64,000 nt of DNA. It comes from a virus. Numbering within the stretch: position 1 is the first letter of the stretch; each line of letters opens with the position of its first letter. Below the pieces are notes generated by a model. It was given only the letters and a program-made list of their open reading frames with translations. It was not told the DNA's origin and ran no database searches. Positions 9,443-17,154 of the stretch are shown here, piece by piece. Position numbers and translations under genes: made by a program. The stretch lies in IMG/VR virus record IMGVR_UViG_3300027987_000382, positions 62,001 through 126,000 of that record, one strand, 5' to 3'.

Positions 9443-9570
9443 GAATTCCTCCGGTTGGGATAGTACGTCCTTGAAACGTTGCACATGTTGTAGTAATTAG
9501 TAGCACGTCCCGCGAATACATCCGTATTTGGGGGAGTACCTTCCGGTCGTCTTGTTACAAGGGGAACACG
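9443..9570. promoter_or_regulatory. Divergent intergenic promoter region
   Basis: About 130 bases separate the start of the minus-strand zinc-ribbon/HTH gene from the plus-strand gp55-like sigma gene, so promoters for both should lie here. A short AT-rich stretch (GTTGTAGTAATTAGTAG around 9486-9502) is the most promoter-like part. AAGGGGAA near 9559-9566 is the likely ribosome site for the sigma gene. I do not see convincing -35/-10 pairs of the host vegetative type. Confidence 0.35.
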
Positions 9571-10350
9571 ATGAGTCAATATTGCGACAGCAAGGTTTTG
9601 GAACAGAACTGGTTCAACTGGCTGCTGTCTTCGTCCGTTCCGGAACTCGAGCCGTTCCGTAAGGCGGGAGTTTTGTGGACGAAAGTCGTGGGCACTGTTA
9701 GGCGGGATGACGGGACGGAAATCCTCCGTCACGGAGTGCCCTTGGCAGATCCATCGTACCCTACCAGAGCCCATTGCATTGCTTTGGGGCATCCGGTGTA
9801 CTTGAACAGTTACAATGGTGTTCCGCAGTCTGCTGGTACTGTCTTCATCGCCGGGGAGCCGACCCCCGTTACCTTGTTCGATCTCGTCAGCGAGCTGCAT
9901 CTCCTTTCGGACGCGTGGTTTCACAACCTCGGGAATCCACTGAGTCAACATGAGACCCTCCCGCACATCGAGGTCAATGGGTATATTCGGGAGGTGCCAG
10001 AAGAGGTATCTTGGCACGCGATCCTGGGCGACATCGACAAGATCTGCCAGGGGATCGCGATGAAGTTCAAGCAGCCGTCAGAAGAGGAGAGATTGGACTT
10101 GGCGAATGAAGCCCTACTCCAGGTCACCAACAAGCTTGTCAATCGCAAGCTTGTGTACACTCCGGGTAAGGCACCAGTCTTCAATCTTCTCACAACGACG
10201 ATCCACCGCTGTATGTATTCGATTATGAATCGGCGGACCAACAGAAGGCAGGGTCAAGCCAAGCTGCTAGAAGATGCCCAAGCAGGCATCCTGCCAGACT
10301 CACAACGGTCATTACGCACGCCGACGCGACGAACCATTAGATCACACTGA
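9571..10350 (+). CDS. gp55-like late sigma factor
   Basis: 259 aa; T4 gp55 is shorter (185 aa). Residues ~170-230 contain L-D-L-A-N-E-A-L-L-Q-V and G-K-A-P-V-F-N-L-L-T-T-T-I-H-R, then M-N-R-R-T-N-R-R. This matches sigma region 2 as found in gp55-type proteins, where the F-x-Y/L-x-T helix contacts the -10-like late promoter. The N-terminal ~150 residues are an unrecognised extension. Family role: directs host RNA polymerase to late genes, usually together with a gp33-like co-activator and the sliding clamp. The assignment rests on motif resemblance. Confidence 0.6.
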   Translation: MSQYCDSKVLEQNWFNWLLSSSVPELEPFRKAGVLWTKVVGTVRRDDGTEILRHGVPLADPSYPTRAHCIALGHPVYLNSYNGVPQSAGTVFIAGEPTPVTLFDLVSELHLLSDAWFHNLGNPLSQHETLPHIEVNGYIREVPEEVSWHAILGDIDKICQGIAMKFKQPSEEERLDLANEALLQVTNKLVNRKLVYTPGKAPVFNLLTTTIHRCMYSIMNRRTNRRQGQAKLLEDAQAGILPDSQRSLRTPTRRTIRSH

Positions 10351-10497
10351 AGGTTTCGTGTCAATACCGGATACAGAGCGTGCCATCTCCTTCAAATACA
10401 TCCGGAGTGTTTCTCTCGAACAACGTTGATCCCCTCTCGATGCTAGCACGTATTTGTACGTTAGGGAGCGAGATCACAAGTAAGCGAGATTCCTCCA

Positions 10498-10755
10498 ATG
10501 ACAGATCGAGCACCCACGGAGGGACAGCCACCAGCTGCGGTGAAAGAACTTCTGGCAGACCACCAGGAAGTCTTGGTCGTATTGCTTGACCCAGACACTA
10601 CCACTGAAGGCGAATCTACAATAGCATGTTTCATGAAGCTCGAAGAGAAAAGCCGATTGTCAGCTTACCTCCAAAAGCTTCTGCAGCAGTTATTGAAGAC
10701 AAGCAGTGCCAAATCAGGTGGTCACATCGCGACTCAAACCACAATTAGTCCGTAA
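10498..10755 (+). CDS. Hypothetical protein, 85 aa
   Basis: Small protein with a predicted helical C-terminal half (L-S-A-Y-L-Q-K-L-L-Q-Q-L-L) and an acidic Thr/Glu-rich middle. It begins at an ATG at 10498 and overlaps the next gene by 50 bases. The 147 bases before it, after the sigma gene, hold no convincing gene. Product unknown. Confidence 0.45.
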   Translation: MTDRAPTEGQPPAAVKELLADHQEVLVVLLDPDTTTEGESTIACFMKLEEKSRLSAYLQKLLQQLLKTSSAKSGGHIATQTTISP

Positions 10756-11689
10756 AAGGACTATCGTTCGAGTCCCCCCGACAGTTAAAGTTGTTGTCAA
10801 GAGCGTCGCCGGGGAGCCAAAAGTCGCAAGACCGGATCAGATCAAGCAATTGAAGCAGATCCGTATCCGCTCCAACAGTGCACAACAGCAAGCCTCCCCA
10901 CCGCCACAACAACGAGCAGTCCCACCACCGTCGAACGCCGTAGTTCAAGGCAGAAACAGACGAGGTATCAGGCGTGCGACTAAGGTCAAGTACATCACAC
11001 GTGGTGTCTCGCCAGAGTCAATCGCCAAAATAAACGCTCTCAGGAACGCCGGACGCGGGAAAATCCTGATCATAGTCGGAAACGGACCATCCATTAGCGA
11101 AGCACCTCTAGATAAGCTCCGCAATATCCGTAACATCGACACTCTTTCTATCAACAAGCCCGACGACCGGCTTTGGCCGACTTCTCACTGGGCATTCTTC
11201 GACGGTTCGCAAATGCGGAGACACGAAGCATTGTGGACCAGCTACGGTGGCTACATCTTTAATAGCACGGCCATCAAAAGGCAAAAAGAGAAGTCGATGC
11301 AATTCAAGAATCTTGGCGGGCACGGCTTCAGTCGCGACATGTCAAAGGGGCTTCACATCGGACGTTCCTCGGTTTACGCCTCTATGCAGATTGCTCTTTG
11401 GATGGCATACGAGCACATCTACATTTTCGGTTGCGACATGAACCCAGCAGGGCTGAACGGCAAACTACACTTCTACGGAGTGAATCCTGACGTCGATCCA
11501 CACAATCGTGCTGAACGATTCCAAAAGGAAGCTGAACACTACGATACGGCTGCCAAAGCACTTTCTCCAGAAGAGCGTGCGAAATTCACGTTCTGCACGG
11601 AGTACAACCCTTGGCAGTTCGTCGATTCGTTCAACAAGATGAGCCACAAGGATGTCAGTAAGATTCTGGAACACGCTGCGAAGCTGTAG
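10706..11689 (+). CDS. MptE/DUF115-like Rossmann protein (sugar-transferase type)
   Basis: 327 aa. The first ~95 residues are basic and Gln/Pro-rich, probably disordered. The rest resembles the DUF115/MptE-like family. I-V-G-N-G-P-S-I-S matches the G-N-G-P-S-L loop. H-I-G-R-S-S-V-Y-A-S-M and I-Y-I-F-G-C-D-M-N match the later conserved strand and helix. Relatives include 6-hydroxymethylpterin diphosphokinases and Maf-type glycosyltransferases that add nonulosonic acids to flagellin, with phage homologues known. In this glycan-rich genome a sugar-transfer role is likelier than pterin synthesis. GTG is the first available start; the true start could be later. Confidence 0.6.
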   Translation: MPNQVVTSRLKPQLVRKRTIVRVPPTVKVVVKSVAGEPKVARPDQIKQLKQIRIRSNSAQQQASPPPQQRAVPPPSNAVVQGRNRRGIRRATKVKYITRGVSPESIAKINALRNAGRGKILIIVGNGPSISEAPLDKLRNIRNIDTLSINKPDDRLWPTSHWAFFDGSQMRRHEALWTSYGGYIFNSTAIKRQKEKSMQFKNLGGHGFSRDMSKGLHIGRSSVYASMQIALWMAYEHIYIFGCDMNPAGLNGKLHFYGVNPDVDPHNRAERFQKEAEHYDTAAKALSPEERAKFTFCTEYNPWQFVDSFNKMSHKDVSKILEHAAKL

Positions 11690-11700
11690 AACTACAGTCG

Positions 11701-11721
11701 CAACAATGCTCCGAGTTGTTG
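11701..11721 (+). other. Small hairpin between genes
   Basis: CAACAA at 11701-11706 pairs with TTGTTG at 11716-11721 around a 9-base loop, directly after the stop at 11689 and 13 bases before the next start. There is no U-tract, so it is a weak terminator or mRNA-processing candidate at best. Confidence 0.25.
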
Positions 11722-11733
11722 TATTGAAGTAGC

Positions 11734-12162
11734 ATGCGTGGTAGAATATATGTGGGCACTAGCCTTCGCAACGCGAAGAGAGCAAATGAGCTTCAACAGC
11801 GTTTCAGAGACGCTGGTTGCGAGATAACGTACGATTGGACTACGCACGGACAAGTATATACTGATGCGGAGCTAGAGGAGTTTGGAGTCGAAGAAGAACG
11901 CGGGGTTGAATCAGCCGACGTGTTCTTTATGGTGTTCCCGGCTCGTAACGGCTCGCATTGTGAGCTTGGTTTGGCACGAGGTTTTGGGGTAAAAATCGTC
12001 TTGTTGATCGAAGAAGAGCACGAGAAGAAGACGTTCTACTACTTACCGAAAATCGCGAACAGACCAGAGGTTTCGCGTTTCACCAACGAGGACGAAGCCG
12101 TTCAATTTACTCTTGATTTCCTGGATACCAAATATGAGCGGTGCAATTCTCAACCGGCTTGA
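11734..12162 (+). CDS. Nucleoside 2-deoxyribosyltransferase-like protein
   Basis: 142 aa. R-I-Y-V-G-T-S-L-R-N at the N-terminus, D-W-T-T-H-G in the middle, then G-V-E-S-A-D-V-F-F and G-S-H-C-E-L-G-L-A follow the layout of the nucleoside 2-deoxyribosyltransferase fold (PF05014/COG3613). In that family the conserved Glu after the G-x-H/T (here H-C-E-L-G) is the nucleophile. Family reaction: exchange of bases between deoxynucleosides or hydrolysis of the glycosidic bond. It lies three genes before the PurZ-type gene, which suggests a nucleotide-salvage or modified-base role. Overlaps the next gene by 29 bases. Confidence 0.65.
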   Translation: MRGRIYVGTSLRNAKRANELQQRFRDAGCEITYDWTTHGQVYTDAELEEFGVEEERGVESADVFFMVFPARNGSHCELGLARGFGVKIVLLIEEEHEKKTFYYLPKIANRPEVSRFTNEDEAVQFTLDFLDTKYERCNSQPA

Positions 12163-12844
12163 AATCGATGTCATGCAAGCAAACGAGCTTGTCGAAGCTT
12201 CCGAGCTTGCCTCAAAATACAAAATGCCAGCCCTCATAGTTCACCCGGATCTTGCCTCAGAGGCTCAGATCTATCGCGGTCGGACGAGAGGGAGGTACGC
12301 ACTGATCACGCCAATCGATTGGCCGAAAGGTGAGACGTTCGGGCAGAACAAACTTCGCGGCCTTTCAACTGACGCCCTCGACGCCGATGGTTTCGAGATT
12401 CTGTTGACTGGCGGCAAATCGGTGACAGATACCAGGAACGAGGCCAAATACCTCACAGAATTCCTGAAGCAGCATTTGTCAGAGACAATCGAGGTCAGGT
12501 TCGTCCTCGGCTCTAATATGCGTGATCACCAGAACGTCTTGCAGATGTGTGAAGCACTGCGTGGCGTCAGAACCCCAGCGTATGTCAGAAATGACACACA
12601 GCTCAAGTTGCAGGTTAGCAAGGCTAACCCAGACACTCACAATGCCTTGATGGAAGAAATCCGAAAGATAATCAAGGTTCCGATCAAGCTGAGTGGCAAC
12701 ATCACAGGCGTCAGGGCCATTACTTCATGCAATGATGCATCACGTTTTGCTGTCAATCTTCTGCAGGCCAAAAATGTGGTGAAAGAACTCCAACAGCAGC
12801 CTGAAGAATTACGGCAGCTGTTGGAGAGTCAAGATGCAACATGA
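12134..12844 (+). CDS. DeoC-like class I aldolase fold protein, putative
   Basis: 236 aa, starting at the ATG at 12134. Strands such as A-L-I-V-H-P-D-L-A, Y-A-L-I-T-P-I-D-W-P, G-F-E-I-L-L-T-G and the late V-P-I-K-L-S-G-N-I-T follow the beta/alpha-barrel order of deoxyribose-phosphate aldolases. The last matches the position of K-x-x-G-G-I-R. The Schiff-base lysine expected on strand 6 (K-T-S-T-G) is not evident: the aligned stretch reads Y-V-R-N-D-T. It may have another activity or bind phosphate only. It is adjacent to the deoxyribosyltransferase-like gene, supporting a deoxyribose-linked role. Moderate confidence in fold, low in reaction. Confidence 0.45.
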   Translation: MSGAILNRLEIDVMQANELVEASELASKYKMPALIVHPDLASEAQIYRGRTRGRYALITPIDWPKGETFGQNKLRGLSTDALDADGFEILLTGGKSVTDTRNEAKYLTEFLKQHLSETIEVRFVLGSNMRDHQNVLQMCEALRGVRTPAYVRNDTQLKLQVSKANPDTHNALMEEIRKIIKVPIKLSGNITGVRAITSCNDASRFAVNLLQAKNVVKELQQQPEELRQLLESQDAT

Positions 12845-13217
12845 GCATGTGATCTGTCCACATTGCGGTGGCAACATTGGATGGGAATTCGTCCGGGCGG
12901 ACATCGAAACACGATTGTCCGAAGGAATACCGGATGGTCCGTACCATTGTTATCATTGCGACAGGTCATTCACTCTTGTTTCAGACGGGAATTTGACGGT
13001 CGAAAATACTGGTAGAGTTAATCTGAAAGAAAGTCTCCCAGTATTAGAAAAAGGAACGACGGTACTACTAAACAATGAAGAACACCCTTGGCACAACGAA
13101 ATCGCTCTGATCTGTGATCGGAAGCACAAGTTCTACCGTCTGGAAATTCGTGGGAAGAGGCTTTGGGTACCGGAAGAATGGGTAAAAACCGATGAATCAC
13201 TTGCTGACTCAGATTAG
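12834..13217 (+). CDS. Zinc-ribbon hypothetical protein, 127 aa
   Basis: The N-terminus holds C-P-H-C-G-G-N and then C-Y-H-C-D-R, a classic two-knuckle zinc ribbon. A C-terminal stretch with L-W-V-P-E-E-W-V follows. Overlaps neighbours on both sides (11 and 26 bases). Function not assignable; nucleic-acid or protein binding is typical for such ribbons. Confidence 0.6.
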   Translation: MQHEHVICPHCGGNIGWEFVRADIETRLSEGIPDGPYHCYHCDRSFTLVSDGNLTVENTGRVNLKESLPVLEKGTTVLLNNEEHPWHNEIALICDRKHKFYRLEIRGKRLWVPEEWVKTDESLADSD

Positions 13218-13578
13218 TGAGTTAGGCGAGGATGCTGATCTGCTCACAAGACATGATGATTGGCTTGAGACGCAACGGAATGCCCTACAAGGTGATCTTG
13301 AACAAAAGGCGACTGAACTAAGAGCCGTCCTTCTTGCTCAACGTATCAAAAGACTTCTGCAGCAAAAGAATCTGGTCGCTGTTCAGCACCTGATTCGCAG
13401 CAGCGAAGGCAAGGTCATCGACATCGTCATACGGATCATGAACCTGCCTGACGCACTTCAACATCTCCTCGAGAAGCCAGTCGACACCCTCGACGAAGTC
13501 AATGCCGCAGCTCAAGTCCACGGATGGGACCGAGACGGCTATGACATCCCCGGCTCGCAAGCTCTCCGCTCCGCATAA
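13192..13578 (+). CDS. Hypothetical helical protein, 128 aa
   Basis: Leu/Gln/Glu-rich, largely helical with coiled-coil character (L-E-Q-K-A-T-E-L-R-A-V-L-L-A-Q-R). Not recognised. I looked for a MazG-type E-E-x-x-E / E-x-x-D metal site because of the PurZ-type gene that follows, and did not find one. Confidence 0.5.
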   Translation: MNHLLTQISELGEDADLLTRHDDWLETQRNALQGDLEQKATELRAVLLAQRIKRLLQQKNLVAVQHLIRSSEGKVIDIVIRIMNLPDALQHLLEKPVDTLDEVNAAAQVHGWDRDGYDIPGSQALRSA

Positions 13579-13656
13579 TTGCGTGTCATCTCCAGCTTCT
13601 GTTCCAGTATTGAACTGGCAGTCGTAGGAGAACCATCACGCCAAAGGAGAGCAGAG

Positions 13657-14826
13657 ATGCAAAGTCGTCGATTCAACGTCGTAACAGACGGCCAATGGGG
13701 TAGCTGTGGCAAGGGCCTCATCACCACCGCCCTCGCCGCTCGATACCGCCCCGAGATCATCTCGACGACAAACATGGCGAACGCCGGGCACACCGCCGTG
13801 CACGAGAACGGCGAAGACAAATTCGTCGCCAAAGCACTCCCATCAGCTGCGATTCTCCGCCAATGGATAGCCGGATACGACCCACACATCGTCGTCGGCT
13901 GCAGTGCGGCATTCACGATCGAGCAAATGCACGACGAAATCCAACTGACCGGATCAAACTACCAGCTCACGATCCACGAAAGAGCTGGTGTCATTACCGA
14001 AGCACACAAGGCCGCAGAAGGTAGCCTCGAGACCGGTACAAAGCACGTTGCCAGCACCATGCAAGGCTGTGGAGCATTCCTTGCCGACAAGATCATGCGA
14101 CGCAAAGATCTCAAGCTCGCTCGAGACTACCCAGAACTCAACAGCCACATGCCAGAGCATCTCGGCAAAAAGATCGACAACATCAACCCGGCAATCAGGG
14201 ACGCGGTCGCCGGAATGAGCCTACCACGTGCTCTCGCCACGCTGATGCACCTGTTCGACATCACAATTCTGCACGAAGGAGCCCAAGGATTCTCGCTGGA
14301 CATCAATCACGGCTCGCACTACCCACAGTGCACAAGTCGTAGCACCACGGCAATGCAGAACTTGGCTGACATGGGATTGAACCACACCCATGTCGGCGAC
14401 ATCTATCTTGTCATCAGACCGTTTCCGATCAGAGTGGGGAACGTCATCGAAGAAGGCAAGACTGTCGGCTACTCTGGTGATTGCTACGACGATCACGAAG
14501 AGACCACCTGGACCGAAGTTGCACAACAATGCAACGCACCGCCAGAAGTGATGCAGGGCGAACTGACCACGGTGACAAAGCGTCTACGACGCGTCTTCAC
14601 CTTCTCTGAAAAACAATTGCGAGAAGCTGTTGCCATCAATGGTGCAACAAAGATCGCCCTCAACTTCGCCAACTACATCGACTGGGCCTGCTACGGCACG
14701 AGTGAATATCGCGAGCTGCCGACGAAGGTCGTAGATTTCATCACTCGCATTGAGGATATCGCCGGTATTCCAGTCACCGTGGTTGGAACCGGTCCACACA
14801 ACGATCACGTCTGCTTCCTGAGTTAA
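13657..14826 (+). CDS. purZ: PurZ-type adenylosuccinate synthetase homologue
   Basis: 389 aa, clearly of the PurA fold. N-A-G-H-T keeps the catalytic His (His45), E-G-A-Q-G and L-D-I-N-H-G-S are conserved, and T-T-V-T-K-R-L-R-R matches the aspartate-binding loop. PurA has G-D-E-G-K-G in the P-loop; here it is G-S-C-G-K-G, with Ser16 replacing the catalytic Asp. This swap is the hallmark of phage PurZ, which joins dGMP and Asp to give the precursor of 2-aminoadenine (Z). The T-K-L-D block that reads GTP guanine in PurA is N-F-A-N-Y-I-D here, consistent with another phosphate donor such as (d)ATP. Start: ATG 13657, with AAAGGAGA just upstream. It could instead be a divergent PurA, but the active-site change argues against that. 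Confidence 0.75.
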   Translation: MQSRRFNVVTDGQWGSCGKGLITTALAARYRPEIISTTNMANAGHTAVHENGEDKFVAKALPSAAILRQWIAGYDPHIVVGCSAAFTIEQMHDEIQLTGSNYQLTIHERAGVITEAHKAAEGSLETGTKHVASTMQGCGAFLADKIMRRKDLKLARDYPELNSHMPEHLGKKIDNINPAIRDAVAGMSLPRALATLMHLFDITILHEGAQGFSLDINHGSHYPQCTSRSTTAMQNLADMGLNHTHVGDIYLVIRPFPIRVGNVIEEGKTVGYSGDCYDDHEETTWTEVAQQCNAPPEVMQGELTTVTKRLRRVFTFSEKQLREAVAINGATKIALNFANYIDWACYGTSEYRELPTKVVDFITRIEDIAGIPVTVVGTGPHNDHVCFLS

Positions 14827-14911
14827 CAATGGCTACTTCCATTGTATATAGTGCGTGTTGGGCTGGCAAAATCCTCACGCATATCGAAACTCCGGGAGTA
14901 TTCGAGGTAGA

Positions 14912-15742
14912 ATGGGTGGAGAAACAGTACAATCTAGAAGTGGGCGAACGAGAGATACGCTCCGAGTCGCCGCTTATCTTGAAGAGGTTGGAGAAGACCC
15001 AGCAACCTCTTGTGGAAACCTATTAGAATTCAGGATTCCGTACGTTGCGTTGAAGCATGTCTGGACCGGGAACGTAGATTCTCTTCCCGACAACGCTTAC
15101 CAGCGGCTCCGCAAAACCATCTCAGAGCATGAGATGACGGTGGTTCTGATCGCTAGCGATCTCGGCAGCGATCCAGCCGATTCCCTCAGTAAAATCGGTG
15201 AATCACGGATCGATCACGTCTTCAATCTCGCCTCCTATTTCAAATCCCCGTTTGTCAGAATTGGTATTGGCACCGAATGTAGCCAGAAATGTGCCACTGC
15301 TATTGACGAATGGATGGCGAAGATCTCCACGAAGGCTATCAAGGCCAACGTGACGCCACTGCTCGAAATCACACACAACACTTATATCAACACGCCAAGT
15401 GGCGTCGCCAATCTACTGCTAAAACACAAGCGGTGGAAAATTCTCTACGATCCTGTCCAATTCATTCTACGACAGAATCAAGATCCGTTTGTGAAATACT
15501 GGACTCTGCTGAAGAACAGCGTTTCGGCTATCGATGTTCGCGATCTGAAGATAGGTAAAGGATTCAAGCCGTCTGGGTTTGGTAATTCCAGGATCGACTT
15601 AACGATTAAGGACGCTATCGGCAGCGGCTACCAGGGCTGGTACATAATGGAGCCGTCCCTCGGAAGGCGTCATGGCGACGCTCTGACGAAAAAGGACACG
15701 TTTAAAATGGCTCTCGACGCCTTTGATGCTATCATAGAATAG
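14912..15742 (+). CDS. Sugar phosphate isomerase/epimerase-like TIM-barrel protein
   Basis: 276 aa from the ATG at 14912 (GAGG at 14904-14907 upstream). Y-V-A-L-K-H-V-W-T-G-N-V, then V-V-L-I-A-S-D-L-G-S, V-R-I-G-I-G-T and a final W-Y-I-M-E-P-S-L-G follow the xylose-isomerase-like TIM-barrel family. In that family ELR-x-x-W-x-x-NV and I-A-S-P-I-G are typical. The metal ligands of active isomerases are only partly evident. Upstream, another frame is open from 14829 to 15026, starting two bases after the PurZ stop, and overlaps this start; a frameshifted N-terminus cannot be ruled out. Substrate unknown, presumably a sugar or sugar phosphate. Confidence 0.6.
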   Translation: MGGETVQSRSGRTRDTLRVAAYLEEVGEDPATSCGNLLEFRIPYVALKHVWTGNVDSLPDNAYQRLRKTISEHEMTVVLIASDLGSDPADSLSKIGESRIDHVFNLASYFKSPFVRIGIGTECSQKCATAIDEWMAKISTKAIKANVTPLLEITHNTYINTPSGVANLLLKHKRWKILYDPVQFILRQNQDPFVKYWTLLKNSVSAIDVRDLKIGKGFKPSGFGNSRIDLTIKDAIGSGYQGWYIMEPSLGRRHGDALTKKDTFKMALDAFDAIIE

Positions 15743-15783
15743 TAATCAAAGTTATGGCGGGACATAGTACCCTGGAGTGACCC

Positions 15784-15999
15784 ATGGCTGTCAATGTCAA
15801 CGAGGCAATCGTAAAGATCAAAGAGGCCGGTTCATCAAACGTCCGAACCGTGCCGATGCCAGGCCAGAATGTCAATTCTGGCCAATACCAGATCGAAATC
15901 AATCAGGCTGGAACGTGGGTTCCAGTCGCAACGGGGATCAGCAAGAAAATCGCAGAGGACATTATCAGCCAGGCGACCAACAGGGTCATATTGGGATGA
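15784..15999 (+). CDS. Hypothetical small protein, 71 aa
   Basis: Compact, beta-rich-looking protein with a C-terminal helix (K-K-I-A-E-D-I-I-S-Q-A). TGGAG at 15773-15777 provides the ribosome site for the ATG at 15784. No known family. Could be a small structural or accessory virion protein, but nothing shows this. Confidence 0.5.
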   Translation: MAVNVNEAIVKIKEAGSSNVRTVPMPGQNVNSGQYQIEINQAGTWVPVATGISKKIAEDIISQATNRVILG

Positions 16000-16009
16000 G
16001 GTACCCAAA

Positions 16010-16459
16010 ATGGCTCGACGAAACAAAGAACGCATTTCGTCGGTCTTGGAGCTTTCCCGCTACAAGGTCGGCGAAACAGTCTGGTGGGTGATCCTTCGGA
16101 ACACAGAACCAGTTCCGGACATCTCTGAAGAAGACCGTTGGATGGAAAGCCACCATCCAAAGGCTCTCTACGAACGTGGTCCATACCAACGCTTGTGGAC
16201 CAGCAAAGCCATGCTTCCGAAGCTGCAGCATATGGACTTCGGGATGATGGTGTCGCTCCTCACCGCAGAATTCAAAGTTGAACCGTTCACCATCGTAGAA
16301 GTCGTTCGCAGCAGAGACACAGCCGAATTCTTCTACTCGAACGCCGATGACGAATGGATGCCAGAATCAAGCCTCTTCTGCACCGACATCGCGGCCCGTC
16401 GTGAACGAAATCGCATTATGAGGCTCATTAAAAAGTGGGCAACCAGCCAGTCCACTTAG
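16010..16459 (+). CDS. Hypothetical protein, 149 aa
   Basis: The ATG at 16010 begins M-A-R-R-N-K-E-R. Aromatic-rich (V-W-W-V-I) with a basic C-terminal helix (R-R-E-R-N-R-I-M-R-L-I-K-K). Not recognised. Ends six bases before the transaldolase start. Confidence 0.55.
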   Translation: MARRNKERISSVLELSRYKVGETVWWVILRNTEPVPDISEEDRWMESHHPKALYERGPYQRLWTSKAMLPKLQHMDFGMMVSLLTAEFKVEPFTIVEVVRSRDTAEFFYSNADDEWMPESSLFCTDIAARRERNRIMRLIKKWATSQST

Positions 16460-16464
16460 GCGGC

Positions 16465-17154
16465 ATGATGAAGATATACGCCGATGGATCAGATCCAGAC
16501 GAAATGGTGGCATTGACCGAAAACCGCACAATCTCCGGTTTCACCACCAACCCTACCCTCATGCGGAAAGCAGGAATCACCGATTACGAACAATTCGCCA
16601 AACAAGTCCTACAGCGAATCCCGCACCACCCAATCTCATTCGAAGTTTTCGCCGACGACCATTCAGAAATGGAACGGCAAGCACATAAGCTAGCCTCCTT
16701 CGGCGATAACGTGTTCGTTAAAATCCCAATCACCAACACAAAAGGCGAGACGACCACCCACTTGATCAAACGGCTCCTGGACTCAGGAATCAAAGTCAAC
16801 GTCACAGCAGTTCTAAGCAGCCGACAAATTAACGAAGTGACGCACTTCCTAGCGAGCGAAACCAGAGCCATTCTCTCTGTCTTCGCAGGACGAATCGCCG
16901 ATTCAGGTGTCGACCCAAAGCCCCTCATCAAAGAAGCTCTTGGACTAGCAGCTCCCAACGTCGAAGTTCTTTGGGCGAGCTGCAGAGAGATCTACAACGT
17001 GTACGAAGCCGATTCTATCGGTTGTCACATCATCACCGTCCCCAACAATCTGATTCCAAAATTGGCGTTACGTGATAAAGATCTGGATGAATTCTCTCTC
17101 GAGACTGTCAAGATGTTCTACGACGACGCCGAGAGCAGCGGATTCGTTTTATGA
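16465..17154 (+). CDS. Transaldolase (TalC/FSA subfamily)
   Basis: 229 aa, the length of the small transaldolase/fructose-6-phosphate aldolase group. G-F-T-T-N-P-T-L is the family N-terminal signature, and F-V-K-I-P-I-T-N places the Schiff-base lysine at Lys86. V-N-V-T-A-V-L-S and I-L-S-V-F-A-G-R-I-A-D-S-G are further conserved strands. Family reaction: transfer of a dihydroxyacetone unit, for example making sedoheptulose-7-phosphate from F6P and E4P. Cyanophages carry related enzymes to shift host carbon flow. Here it precedes a heptose-kinase-like gene with a 4-base overlap, so supplying sedoheptulose-7-phosphate for heptose synthesis is an attractive inference. Confidence 0.85.
   Translation: MMKIYADGSDPDEMVALTENRTISGFTTNPTLMRKAGITDYEQFAKQVLQRIPHHPISFEVFADDHSEMERQAHKLASFGDNVFVKIPITNTKGETTTHLIKRLLDSGIKVNVTAVLSSRQINEVTHFLASETRAILSVFAGRIADSGVDPKPLIKEALGLAAPNVEVLWASCREIYNVYEADSIGCHIITVPNNLIPKLALRDKDLDEFSLETVKMFYDDAESSGFVL

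Noticed and set aside
10380-10589. Short frame between the sigma gene and the 85-aa gene
   Set aside because: Ser/Arg-rich, no ribosome site, and overlaps the more plausible 10498 start.
13192-13578. Helical 128-aa protein as MazZ
   Set aside because: No MazG-type E-x-x-E ... E-x-x-D metal motif could be found.
14829-15026. Short frame starting two bases after the PurZ-type stop
   Set aside because: Its 65 residues show no family features and overlap the sugar-isomerase N-terminus; kept only as a note on a possible frameshift.
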